Shown here one piece after another: positions 1 through 6,206 of a DNA stretch of 14,796 nucleotides (the first letter of the stretch is position 1; each line of letters opens with the position of its first letter). A model generated the notes under the pieces. The model was not told the DNA's origin and did not search any database. It worked only from the letters and a program-made list of their open reading frames with translations. Origin of the DNA: Neomoorella mulderi (GTDB taxonomy: Bacteria; Bacillota; DSM-521; Neomoorellales; Neomoorellaceae); NCBI GenBank assembly GCA_011375465.1, contig DRZV01000072.1, forward strand, positions 1-14,796, read 5' to 3'. A program made the translations under genes and the position numbers.

Positions 1-1
1 C

Positions 2-79
2 TTTTACCAGGCTGCTGTCTCTTATATAGTGGAAGGATCTCCCGAAGGTACCAGGAGGAAATTTTTAGTTAGGGGGTGA
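2..79 (+). CDS. Possible 3' end of an upstream gene (partial)
   Basis: One frame stays open from the window edge to a TGA at 77-79 and gives about 25 residues, beginning FYQAAVSYIVEGSPEG and ending in a basic tail. The other two plus frames close earlier or read less like protein. This could be the C-terminus of a gene that lies mostly outside the window. It is too short to assign a family, and chance openness cannot be excluded. Confidence 0.3.
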   Translation, partial: FYQAAVSYIVEGSPEGTRRKFLVRG

Positions 80-163
80 GGGGTGGCGGGGCTGAGCTTT
101 GAGGTGGCTCTTCACGGCGGAAGGTCAATGAAAAAAAAAATTTTTTAGGGAGGTGTCCATGCT

Positions 164-664
164 ATGGTAAGACTCGGTTCCCGGTGGCGGATATTTTCAT
201 TGGTGGTTTTAGCGGTAGCGCTGGTTAGTCTGCTGATTTCAGGGGGCGTCTATGCGCGCCGATAGTCCTCAACTATCTTTTTTGGACAGCGGATCCAAAA
301 TTAGAACAGGACGTTGCAAAGCTCCAAAATGAACTAAACCTTGGATAATCAAACAATAGTAAAACTGAAAGAGCTGGGTCTGAGAGAGCGTCAGAGCATC
401 GCAGAGTTGAAGACCAGGTTTAAAGCCAACAAAGAAGTGTTCAATGTAGAAGCGTTCAATTCCGGGGTAGACGCTGCCTTTATTGAAATTGATAGGGAGG
501 CCCGTGAGGCGTTGGGACCGAAGTACGAAGCTTTCCGCAAATGGATAAGGGAATGGTGGGGGCAGGAAAAAGAGTATAGGGAAAAATGGCTTGCAGAAAA
601 GCTGCAGAACGAGGCTGAGGTCGGTCCTTCCGCTGAATGCATGGGTATGGGTGAGATACAGTGA
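164..664 (+). pseudogene. Secreted protein gene broken by two frame changes
   Basis: An ATG at 164 follows a good ribosome binding site (AGGGAGGTG, 147-155) and opens a 33-codon frame that is a complete signal peptide: basic start, hydrophobic core ISLVV/AVALVSLLI-like, then GGVYA. It stops at a TAG at 263-265. From about 259 the next frame reads PIVLNYLFWTADPKLEQ and continues to about 342, where it stops at TAA 346-348. From 341 the original frame is again open and reads charged, helical protein to 664. The three pieces in order make one plausible secreted protein of about 165 residues. The net shift is zero, so two compensating indels would restore it. I do not recognise a named family; the helical part is rich in Lys, Glu, Arg and Trp. 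It may be a pseudogene or an assembly with two small errors. Confidence 0.5.
341..664 (+). CDS. Charged helical protein of 107 residues (C-terminal piece of the broken secreted protein)
   Basis: This is the largest intact frame of the disrupted gene at 164-664. Read alone it would start at TTG 341, which has no convincing ribosome binding site, and it lacks any signal peptide. The sequence is mostly charged amphipathic helix with the Trp-rich stretch FRKWIREWWGQEKEYREKW near residues 66-84. The stop TGA (662-664) overlaps the GTG start of the next gene (661-663) by four bases, so the two genes are probably co-transcribed and translationally coupled. The lack of a start signal favours it being the C-terminal part of the secreted protein, not an independent gene. 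No family recognised. Confidence 0.45.
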   Translation: MDNQTIVKLKELGLRERQSIAELKTRFKANKEVFNVEAFNSGVDAAFIEIDREAREALGPKYEAFRKWIREWWGQEKEYREKWLAEKLQNEAEVGPSAECMGMGEIQ

Positions 665-1056
665 CTTGCCGTAAATATTTGTTAGGCCTAGCACTTGCAT
701 TGTTGGTTGGTTTATGCGGCTGTGCACAACAGCAGGAGCCTAGGTTTCAAGGTGCCAATTGGATTGAGGCTTCGATTGATACAGAAAAAGCCAAACTCCT
801 CCAGGAAGAGGTGGATAACGGCCACCGGCCAGGCCTTCTCGACCCACGTCAAGTAGCCTATGAATTTTTGACGAGGCAACTTGGGATTCCGGGAAGCAAA
901 GTGCAGGAAATGAAAGAGATAAAGGAAACCCAGGAGGGCAAGATCCTCCAGGTGAGTCTCTCTGACGGAAAGATGTTACAACTTTACCTGGTCCAGCCTG
1001 TAAGGAAGGAACCCACCGGGATATGGCAGGTCAAGAAGTACCGTTTTCTTGAGTGA
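661..1056 (+). CDS. Small lipoprotein, function unknown
   Basis: A 131-residue protein with a GTG start overlapping the stop of the preceding gene. The N-terminus is a lipoprotein signal: MTCRKY, a hydrophobic core LLGLALALLVG, then the lipobox LCGC with Cys21 as the likely lipidated residue, so the mature protein should be anchored on the outer face of the membrane. The mature part (about 110 residues) is soluble and mixed in character. Its end, from about residue 85, reads like a small beta-rich domain (ILQVSLSDGKMLQLYLVQPV then GIWQVKKYRF), as in many secreted proteins of unknown function. Coupling to the upstream secreted-protein gene suggests a shared envelope role. No named family recognised. 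Confidence 0.75.
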   Translation: MTCRKYLLGLALALLVGLCGCAQQQEPRFQGANWIEASIDTEKAKLLQEEVDNGHRPGLLDPRQVAYEFLTRQLGIPGSKVQEMKEIKETQEGKILQVSLSDGKMLQLYLVQPVRKEPTGIWQVKKYRFLE

Positions 1057-1064
1057 TCCCTTTG

Positions 1065-1100
1065 GCGGGTGCCGGCCGCAAAACTTTCGGCACCCGCTTT
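1065..1100 (+). terminator. Rho-independent terminator after the lipoprotein gene
   Basis: A perfect 10-bp stem, GCGGGTGCCG (1065-1074) pairing with CGGCACCCGC (1088-1097), has a 13-base loop and a short TTT after it. It lies 9 bases past the lipoprotein stop. The T tract is weak, but the stem is strong and the position is right. Confidence 0.65.
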
Positions 1101-1281
1101 CGGTTGCAGGCTTAGTATTCAGTGTGACTTTTGCTCTTCCAAGATGTTAGGCAAGGCAGGAGCCAGGCGAAAGCCGTTTGATAGAACCGGCAGAAGCCCT
1201 GCTGAACCATTAACCCTCTCAAAGTACTGTGAACGAAACTCTGGCCTATCTACGAATCACACCCCAATCACACACATGGCC

Positions 1282-1310
1282 TTGACATCTTGAAGCAGGG
1301 GTGCTATACT
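1282..1310 (+). promoter_or_regulatory. Sigma-A type promoter of tRNA-Pro
   Basis: A consensus TTGACA -35 box (1282-1287), a 17-base spacer and a TATACT -10 box (1305-1310) sit 13 bases before the tRNA. The match and spacing are near ideal for a stable-RNA promoter. Confidence 0.85.
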
Positions 1311-1323
1311 AGGAGGTGCAGTT

Positions 1324-1401
1324 CGGGGCGTAGCTCAGCTTGGCTAGAGCGCTACCTTGGGGTGGTAGAGGTCGCTGGTTCAAATCCAGTCGCTCCGACC
1401 A
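1324..1401 (+). tRNA. tRNA-Pro (anticodon GGG)
   Basis: A complete cloverleaf is visible. The acceptor stem CGGGGCG (1324-1330) pairs with CGCTCCG (1391-1397) with one G-T wobble. The D arm begins TAGCTCAG. The anticodon stem CTACC/GGTAG (1352-1356 and 1364-1368) encloses the loop TTGGGGT, giving anticodon GGG at 1359-1361, which reads CCC and CCT proline codons. The T loop is GTTCAAATC. Discriminator A1398 is followed by an encoded CCA (1399-1401). It is a single-gene unit with its own promoter and terminator. Confidence 0.95.
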
Positions 1402-1403
1402 TC

Positions 1404-1446
1404 TAAAACCAGGGGTCCCTGAGAGGGATCTCTGGTTTTATCTTTT
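1404..1446 (+). terminator. Rho-independent terminator after tRNA-Pro
   Basis: A long hairpin pairs TAAAACCAG (1404-1412) with CTGGTTTTA (1432-1440). The inner part GTCCCT/AGGGAT closes on a GAG loop, and TCTTTT follows. It starts two bases after the tRNA CCA end. Confidence 0.85.
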
Positions 1447-1540
1447 CCCCGGAAAACACGTAGAATATAAAATAGAGAAGAGAAAGGGGAAGCGAGAATA
1501 AAAAAGGCTGAGGATCAGGCAAAAATAATGTAATTTCTTG

Positions 1541-1569
1541 TTGACAAGGGGGTAGGGAGGGGTTACAAT
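1541..1569 (+). promoter_or_regulatory. Sigma-A type promoter of speD
   Basis: A TTGACA -35 box (1541-1546), 17-base G-rich spacer and TACAAT -10 box (1564-1569) lie about 40 bases before the speD start codon. Confidence 0.8.
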
Positions 1570-1611
1570 CTGTTTTGTGACTTAAAAAACACAGGAAAAG
1601 GGGGATGATAG

Positions 1612-1992
1612 ATGCGGGCACTGGGCCGTCATGTCTTGGCTGAACTCTACGGGTGCAGCTTCGAGGTTTTGAACGACATAAAAAAGATCGAAGAGATCAT
1701 GGTAAAAGCGGCTTTAGAAGCGGGGGCAGAGATCAGGGAAGTTTGCTTCCACAAGTTCAGCCCACAGGGTGTCAGCGGCGTGGTGGTCATTTCCGAATCC
1801 CATTTAGCCATCCACACCTGGCCGGAATTGGGTTATGCGGCGGTGGACGTGTTTACCTGTGGAGAAAGGGTAAATCCATGGGACGCATGCCGCTATCTGA
1901 CCGAACACTTCGGGGCAGAAGAGGTTAAGGCTACGGAAATAGCCAGGGGTATAATGGAGGAGCCCCAGCGGTCGATGGCGGCCAATCGGTAG
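1612..1992 (+). CDS. speD: S-adenosylmethionine decarboxylase proenzyme, class 1B
   Basis: Decarboxylates S-adenosylmethionine to supply the aminopropyl donor for spermidine synthesis in the cytoplasm. The 126-residue length fits the short bacterial/archaeal class. The proenzyme cuts itself between Glu62 and Ser63 in VVVISESHLAIHTWPE, and Ser63 becomes the pyruvoyl cofactor. His68 and Cys83 (VFTCGE) stand at the catalytic positions known from the Thermotoga maritima enzyme, and the KFSPQGVSG stretch before the cleavage site is also typical. The ATG at 1612 follows GGGGGATGATAG and gives the expected MRALGRHVLAELYGC start. It has its own promoter; a spermidine synthase gene is not next to it, so it appears monocistronic. 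Identification is firm. Confidence 0.97.
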   Translation: MRALGRHVLAELYGCSFEVLNDIKKIEEIMVKAALEAGAEIREVCFHKFSPQGVSGVVVISESHLAIHTWPELGYAAVDVFTCGERVNPWDACRYLTEHFGAEEVKATEIARGIMEEPQRSMAANR

Positions 1993-2050
1993 GAGGGATA
2001 TTTATTTTATTACCCAGTAGACGCTTGGGTAGGCAGGAAAGCAGTGGGTG

Positions 2051-2088
2051 ACAGGCCTCGCGGTTTTAATGAAACTTGCGGGGCCTGT
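2051..2088 (+). terminator. Long hairpin between speD and the next operon
   Basis: ACAGGCCTCGC (2051-2061) pairs over 11 bp, with one T-G wobble, with GCGGGGCCTGT (2078-2088). The loop itself contains GTTT/AAAC complementarity. Only a poor T tract follows (TGCGTTTAT), so it may be an inefficient terminator for speD or a leader structure of the downstream operon. A possible -10 (GATAAT, 2100-2105) follows it. Confidence 0.55.
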
Positions 2089-2141
2089 TGCGTTTATGGG
2101 ATAATATTCTACAACACTGTTTGCTTAGAGAGAGTGGGAAC

Positions 2142-2810
2142 ATGTCCCCCCTGTTATTTCAATATTTTAAAAGAGAACTGGAAGAAATCTACAGGCTGAT
2201 GGCTGAAGCCTTGAGTTGGCAAGGAAAGGCTGATCTCTCCTTTTCTTACCCTCCTCTGGATCTGTGGGAGAAGAACTTTTTACCCTCACTGATGCTGCTC
2301 TATTCCCGTTATTCAGGATATAAAGGTGAAAAGGAGCTGGTTTTAGCCGCTGCCCTCCAGATGATCTTCATAGCCTCCCTGATCCACTTTCTTCCCCCAG
2401 ATCCCCTTCCGGAAGAAATTTTAGGGGGCGATTACTGGTATACCCGCTTTTTGAGCCTGCTATGTAGAAAAGACCTGGACGTTTTTCTCCTACCCTGTTC
2501 CTTGCTGGTCTGTCAAATCCACATGGAAGCCGTGGGCGAGGACGGCCTGGTCACTCCTTTAAGGCGAACTAAAGAGATTTTATGCGTAGGGGCTGTCTCT
2601 CTAGGTGCCCAGCTGGGCGGGAAAAATCAGGGAAAGCTTCAGGCCTGGGAAACTCTAGCCAGATTCCTGGGCAGATTGTGGCAAGGAGAAAGGGTGAAGC
2701 CGGAGGCCCAGAAGGCTTTGGAAGAAGTTGACTGGCCCCCAGCCCGCTACCTGCTGGGAGAAGTAATAGAAGAGCTGGGAAGGGGGGAAAGGGATGCAGG
2801 ATACTCCTAA
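2142..2810 (+). CDS. Degenerate trans-polyprenyl-synthase-like protein (no aspartate motif)
   Basis: About 222 residues, predicted all-helical and soluble. ATG 2142 is the preferred start, with a modest GAGAGAG ahead of it; TTG starts at 2121 and 2076 are possible but the latter lies in a hairpin. The middle resembles the first catalytic region of trans-isoprenyl diphosphate synthases: AAALQMIFIASLIHFLPPDP lines up with AVALELFHMATLVHDDIIDA of the enzyme at 8892-9869, and GGDYWYTRF lines up with its GNYLFSYA. The DDxxD metal site is replaced by FLPPDP, and no second aspartate motif is visible, so catalysis is unlikely. This is similar in size and character to component I of heptaprenyl diphosphate synthase (HepS), but that is inference. 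It overlaps hydF by 17 bases and should be co-translated with it. Confidence 0.7.
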   Translation: MSPLLFQYFKRELEEIYRLMAEALSWQGKADLSFSYPPLDLWEKNFLPSLMLLYSRYSGYKGEKELVLAAALQMIFIASLIHFLPPDPLPEEILGGDYWYTRFLSLLCRKDLDVFLLPCSLLVCQIHMEAVGEDGLVTPLRRTKEILCVGAVSLGAQLGGKNQGKLQAWETLARFLGRLWQGERVKPEAQKALEEVDWPPARYLLGEVIEELGRGERDAGYS

Positions 2811-4065
2811 GGGAAGCAGGCTTCATATAGCCATATTCGGCAGGAGGAATGTGGGCAAGTCCAGCCTCATCAACGCCCTAACAGGACAGGAGCTGGCGGT
2901 GGTCTCCCCTGTTCGTGGGACCACCACTGATCCGGTCTACAAAGCCATGGAGATGCTACCCTTGGGTCCGGTAATGCTCATAGATACTGCAGGCATAGAC
3001 GACGAGGGAGCTCTGGGGGAGTTACGGGTTAAGAAAACCCTGGAGGTTTTAAGGCGTGCAGACATGGCCTTATTGGTTATAGATCCTGAAATGGGGATAG
3101 GTTCCTATGAAAGGAAAATTTTGGAAAGGCTTAAATCTCACAATCTGCCGGTGGTGCTGGTGTTAAATAAAATAGATCAGAGCGATGGCCAAAAAGTCCG
3201 GGAATTGGAAAAGCTCTTGGGGCAGAAAGTGGTACCGGTAAGCTGCCTCACCCGTCAGGGCATAGAGGAACTCAAGGGGGAAATAATCAAGGCTGCCCCT
3301 TCTGATTTTGAAATGCCTACCATAGTAGGAGACCTGGTGAACCAAGGCGAGCTGGCAATTCTGGTGGTCCCTCTGGACAAGGCAGCCCCCAAGGGGCGCC
3401 TCATCCTTCCCCAGGTGCAGACTATACGGGACCTTTTGGATCACAATGCCATGGCCCTGGTGCTGAAAGAGGACCAACTGGCCCAAGCCCTACCCCAGTT
3501 TCCGCAGCCCAAGATAGTTATAACAGACTCACAGATTTTTCATAAAGTGGCTTCCCTAACCCCCAAAGGGGTGTGGATGACCTCCTTTTCCATCCTCTTT
3601 GCCCGTTACAAGGGGGATCTGGGGGAACTGGTGAAGGGAGCCAAAGCAGTGGAGAGGTTGAAACCCGGGGACAGGGTCCTCATAGCTGAGGCCTGCACCC
3701 ACCACAGCCCCGAAGATGACATCGGCAGGGTAAAGATACCCAGGTGGCTGGAGCAGCGGGTGGGGGGGAAGCTGAACTTCTCCTGGTATTCCGGGAGCGG
3801 CTACCCCGAAGATCTTTCCAGCTACAAGGTGGTCATCCATTGCGGCGGCTGCATGATAAACCGCAGGGAGATGCTCTACCGGATCCAGCTGGCCAAAGAG
3901 GCAGGGGTCCCCATAGTGAATTACGGAGTGCTTTTAGCCCTGGTTCAAGGGGTGTTGGAGCGCTCCTTGGAGCCTTTCCCCGAAGCCCTAAGGATATGGC
4001 AGGAGAAGGAAGAATTTGAACATGGCTGCTCATCCCAAGGTAAAAATAAGGCCTTATCTCACTAA
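2794..4065 (+). CDS. hydF: [FeFe]-hydrogenase H-cluster maturation GTPase HydF
   Basis: Scaffold protein that, with the radical-SAM enzymes HydE and HydG, builds the diiron subcluster and delivers it to apo-hydrogenase. The N-terminal GTPase shows the P-loop GRRNVGKS (16-23), the switch Thr in RGTTTDP (41-47), DTAG (64-67) and NKID (125-128). A dimerisation region follows. The C-terminal cluster domain has ACTHH with Cys301 and His303, and HCGGC with His349, Cys350 and Cys353, matching the HydF pattern CxH...HCxxC. The 423-residue length is usual. ATG 2794 has a G-rich site GGGGGGAAAGGG before it. It overlaps both neighbours, so it sits in one operon with the polyprenyl-synthase-like gene and the Cys-cluster gene. 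hydE, hydG and the hydrogenase are not in the window. Confidence 0.96.
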   Translation: MQDTPKGSRLHIAIFGRRNVGKSSLINALTGQELAVVSPVRGTTTDPVYKAMEMLPLGPVMLIDTAGIDDEGALGELRVKKTLEVLRRADMALLVIDPEMGIGSYERKILERLKSHNLPVVLVLNKIDQSDGQKVRELEKLLGQKVVPVSCLTRQGIEELKGEIIKAAPSDFEMPTIVGDLVNQGELAILVVPLDKAAPKGRLILPQVQTIRDLLDHNAMALVLKEDQLAQALPQFPQPKIVITDSQIFHKVASLTPKGVWMTSFSILFARYKGDLGELVKGAKAVERLKPGDRVLIAEACTHHSPEDDIGRVKIPRWLEQRVGGKLNFSWYSGSGYPEDLSSYKVVIHCGGCMINRREMLYRIQLAKEAGVPIVNYGVLLALVQGVLERSLEPFPEALRIWQEKEEFEHGCSSQGKNKALSH

Positions 4066-4666
4066 AAATGGATGGGGCTTCGATGTAGAAATTTTTTCTC
4101 GGGAAGCCACGGTAGCCGATTATTTAGAAGCTCTGGAGAACGTGAATAAACATTTTTCTCTTCCCTGTGAAGGTTGCGGGGAGTGTTGTCGGGGACGCCT
4201 TCCCCTCACCCTTATCGATATCTTTCTTTTACAAGAGGGTTTAAAAGGACTCACAGGTAAGGACTTTACTCTGGAAGACATCTTGGAACGATACTGCCAG
4301 GTGAAGGTTTGGAGGGGAGCGGTGGACATCCTTTTGCGGACCGACGCCGAGGGTTACTGCCTCTTCCTGTACCCTTCCCATAGAAGATGCCTTCTCTACC
4401 CTTACCGCCCTCTGGTATGCCGCACCTATTACTGCCTGCCCCAGACCCGGAGAGCCCGCCTTTTGCGGGAGCAAATCATAAACAAGGGGGAAGACGAGCT
4501 GGTACGGGTATGGTTGGAGCTTTGCCCTTATCTTCCTCAGGGGGTCGAAAGGCAGGATTGGCCCCCCACTCCCTTTGCTGGCTGTACTGGTTATCATCAG
4601 GTTAAATTAAATAAAATCGTACCTCCGGAGTTTTTCACCCCCTCCCAGGAGCCAGCTTCTAAATAA
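4022..4666 (+). CDS. YkgJ-family cysteine-cluster protein
   Basis: A protein of 214 residues with the pattern of the YkgJ / UPF0153 metal-binding family (CxxCxxCC plus downstream cysteines). Visible sites are Cys49-x2-Cys52-x2-Cys55-Cys56 in PCEGCGECCRG, Cys113, Cys123, and the conserved block YRPLVCRTYYC with Cys133 and Cys138, followed by two more cysteines near the C-terminus. The family is thought to bind zinc or an Fe-S cluster, but its biochemical role is not known. The start lies inside hydF (44-base overlap); ATG 4022 is preferred, with AGGAGAAGGAAG ahead of it, and TTG 4016 is an alternative that adds two residues. Tight coupling to hydF makes a link with metal cluster assembly plausible, but this is only inference from position. 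Confidence 0.85.
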   Translation: MAAHPKVKIRPYLTKNGWGFDVEIFSREATVADYLEALENVNKHFSLPCEGCGECCRGRLPLTLIDIFLLQEGLKGLTGKDFTLEDILERYCQVKVWRGAVDILLRTDAEGYCLFLYPSHRRCLLYPYRPLVCRTYYCLPQTRRARLLREQIINKGEDELVRVWLELCPYLPQGVERQDWPPTPFAGCTGYHQVKLNKIVPPEFFTPSQEPASK

Positions 4667-4693
4667 TGGCATACTTTGGTAGGGGGTGTCTTT

Positions 4694-5409
4694 ATGGTAA
4701 AAATAGGAATTGATCCCGGCCACGGGGGCCGGGATCCCGGGGCGGTAGCCGCCGACGGTCTGACCGAAAAGGGGGTCAATCTGGACGTAGGGCTGAAGTT
4801 GCATCAGCTTTTGGAGGGGGCGGGCATAAAAGCAGTCATGACCCGGACCGCCGACGAGGAAGTGAGCCTGGCAGAGAGGGTTGCCCTCTTGAACCGGGAA
4901 AAGTGGATCTGGTCCTGAGCCTTCACGTCAACAGCTGCACCAATCCTCAGGTGAATTATCTGGCCAGTTTCATACTGGCTCCAGGAGGGGAAGCGGAAAA
5001 GGCTGCCCGTTTTATCCAGAGAGAGCTGGTGCAAGCCACTGGCCGGCCCGATGGGGGTGTGCGTCAGGCCAACTTTTATATTTTGCGGGAAACAGAGGCT
5101 CCGGCGGTGTTGGTGGAGATGGGCTTCTTGAGCAACCCCCAGGTGGCGGCCCAACTGGCCCAAAATTCCTTTCAAGAGAAACTGGCCCGGGCCATTTTCC
5201 GGGGAGTGCTCCTCTACCTGGGATTTGATCCCGACGAACCTCTGGATATCCAGGGGCACTGGGCCGAGGAGGCCATCCGCCTGGTCAGAAAAGCAGGGAT
5301 CATGAGCGGCTATCCCGACGGCACCTTCAAGCCCGATCAGCCTGCCACCAGGGCGGAGCTGGCGGTAGCCCTGGCTAATTTGATATTGAAATTCAACCTG
5401 CATCCGTGA
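4694..5409 (+). pseudogene. N-acetylmuramoyl-L-alanine amidase (Amidase_3) with one SLH domain, frameshifted
   Basis: Zinc amidase that cuts the bond between MurNAc and L-Ala in peptidoglycan. ATG 4694 follows a good ribosome binding site (AGGGGGTG, 4681-4688). The first frame carries the zinc His10 in GIDPGHGG and zinc Glu25 in LTEKG, then runs to LLNREK and stops at 4916-4918. The next frame resumes at about 4903 with VDLVLSLHVNS, supplying the second zinc His, and later has LVEMGFLSNP with the catalytic Glu. One lost base near 4896-4903, in a run GGGAAAAGTGG, explains this. The last 60 residues form a single SLH domain (GHWAEEAIRLVRKAGIMSGY, then PDGTFKPDQPATRAE) for attachment to cell-wall polymer. 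There is no signal peptide, which is unusual for a wall enzyme with an SLH domain. All active-site residues survive, so the break is recent or a sequencing error. Confidence 0.88.
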
Positions 5410-5431
5410 AAGACTCCCCGTAGTGTAATCT

Positions 5432-5459
5432 TTGCCTTGCTCCTCTCATAGGCTATATT
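5432..5459 (+). promoter_or_regulatory. Possible weak promoter before the LysM gene
   Basis: TTGCCT (5432-5437), a 16-base spacer and TATATT (5454-5459) lie about 30 bases before the LysM gene start. The -10 box is fair and the -35 box is poor. Confidence 0.35.
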
Positions 5460-5489
5460 AGCAAAACCTGCCAGAGAGGAGTGAAGGCT

Positions 5490-6206
5490 GTGACAGAGGG
5501 AAGGGTACCGCCCCCTTGTCCCCATGGTTTTCTCTATACGGTGAAGCCCGGAGACACCGTGTTCAGCATAGCCCGCCGTTTCGGCGTGAGCTTGGAAGAG
5601 CTTATCGCCGCTAATCCCCATATATCCGACCCCAACTTGATTTATCCTGGGGACGTACTGTGCGTACCTGTAAAGGCGCCCAAGCCCACCTGTCCCGGCG
5701 GTTTCATCTATATCGTGCGTCCTGGGGATACCCTTACCAGCATAGCCCATCGTTTTGGTCTCACAGTGGAGCAGATACTGGCGGCCAATCCCCAGATCAC
5801 CGACCCCAATCTCATCTATCCTGGCCAGCCCATATGTATCCCCTTGTTGCCGGCCATACCTCCCCGGCGGCGGGCCTTCTGGCTCCATCCCACTTCCCAT
5901 TGCCCTGGGGGCATGGGAATGGGATTGATGGATCTGGAAAAAAGGGAGATCTGGGTGGTGGCCGAAGGGCTTCCCCATCCTTCCCGTTTCGGCATGGACC
6001 GGGTGGTATTGATGGTTAAATACAGGGAAACAGAGGATTTCAGGGTCATAGAGATGCTGCCCCTCACCAAAGAGGTATGGATGGCTCAGGAGGCCTTGGC
6101 GGTGGAATTTGACTGCGACCCTGTAGTCCTGGTGGGAGCTGCCCGGCTCTACCCATTTGTCTGGGGGCCCCTTTTCTTGGGGGCGGTGATACCGGCATGG
6201 ATATAG
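5490..6206 (+). CDS. Two-LysM protein with an unrecognised C-terminal domain
   Basis: A 238-residue protein. GTG 5490 is chosen because AGGAG (5477-5481) lies 8 bases ahead; the GTG at 5481 would overlap that site. Two LysM modules (about residues 10-67 and 68-122) each begin with a Cys-Pro-x-Gly-Phe motif and share PGDT, SIA.RFG and the strongly conserved DPNLIYPG; LysM binds N-acetylglucosamine chains of peptidoglycan or spore cortex. A Pro/Arg linker follows, then about 100 residues (140-238) of an unrecognised beta-rich domain containing IWVVAEGLPHPS and EFDCDPVVLVGAARLYPFVW. There is no signal peptide or membrane span, which fits spore coat LysM proteins put on from the mother cell, though this is inference. 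The last 10 bases overlap a possible start of the next gene. Confidence 0.88.
   Translation: MTEGRVPPPCPHGFLYTVKPGDTVFSIARRFGVSLEELIAANPHISDPNLIYPGDVLCVPVKAPKPTCPGGFIYIVRPGDTLTSIAHRFGLTVEQILAANPQITDPNLIYPGQPICIPLLPAIPPRRRAFWLHPTSHCPGGMGMGLMDLEKREIWVVAEGLPHPSRFGMDRVVLMVKYRETEDFRVIEMLPLTKEVWMAQEALAVEFDCDPVVLVGAARLYPFVWGPLFLGAVIPAWI
5517..5840 (+). repeat. Internal LysM tandem duplication, 174-base period
   Basis: The two LysM modules repeat with a period of 174 bases (58 codons): TGTCCCCATGGTTTT at 5517 corresponds to TGTCCCGGCGGTTTC at 5691. The segment coding for ANP.I.DPNLIYPG is close to identical at the DNA level in both copies, indicating duplication within the gene. Confidence 0.7.

Noticed and set aside
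83..148. A 21-residue frame ending MKKKIF just before TAG, over an A10-T6 run
   Set aside because: It is too short, its protein has no recognisable character, and it merely precedes the better-supported start at 164. The homopolymer may be a slippage or error site but nothing else supports a function.
1101..1281. Frame 1069-1293 and any regulatory RNA ahead of tRNA-Pro
   Set aside because: The frame overlaps a terminator and has no protein-like pattern; no riboswitch or T-box motif could be made out in the stretch.
1324..1401. tRNA-Pro as an integration site for a mobile element
   Set aside because: No integrase gene and no repeat of the tRNA 3' end were seen in the window.
4804..5978. Long minus-strand open frames opposite the amidase and LysM genes (199 and 213 codons)
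   Set aside because: They lie exactly opposite well-supported genes, have no ribosome binding sites or recognisable domains, and are expected by chance in GC-rich coding DNA.
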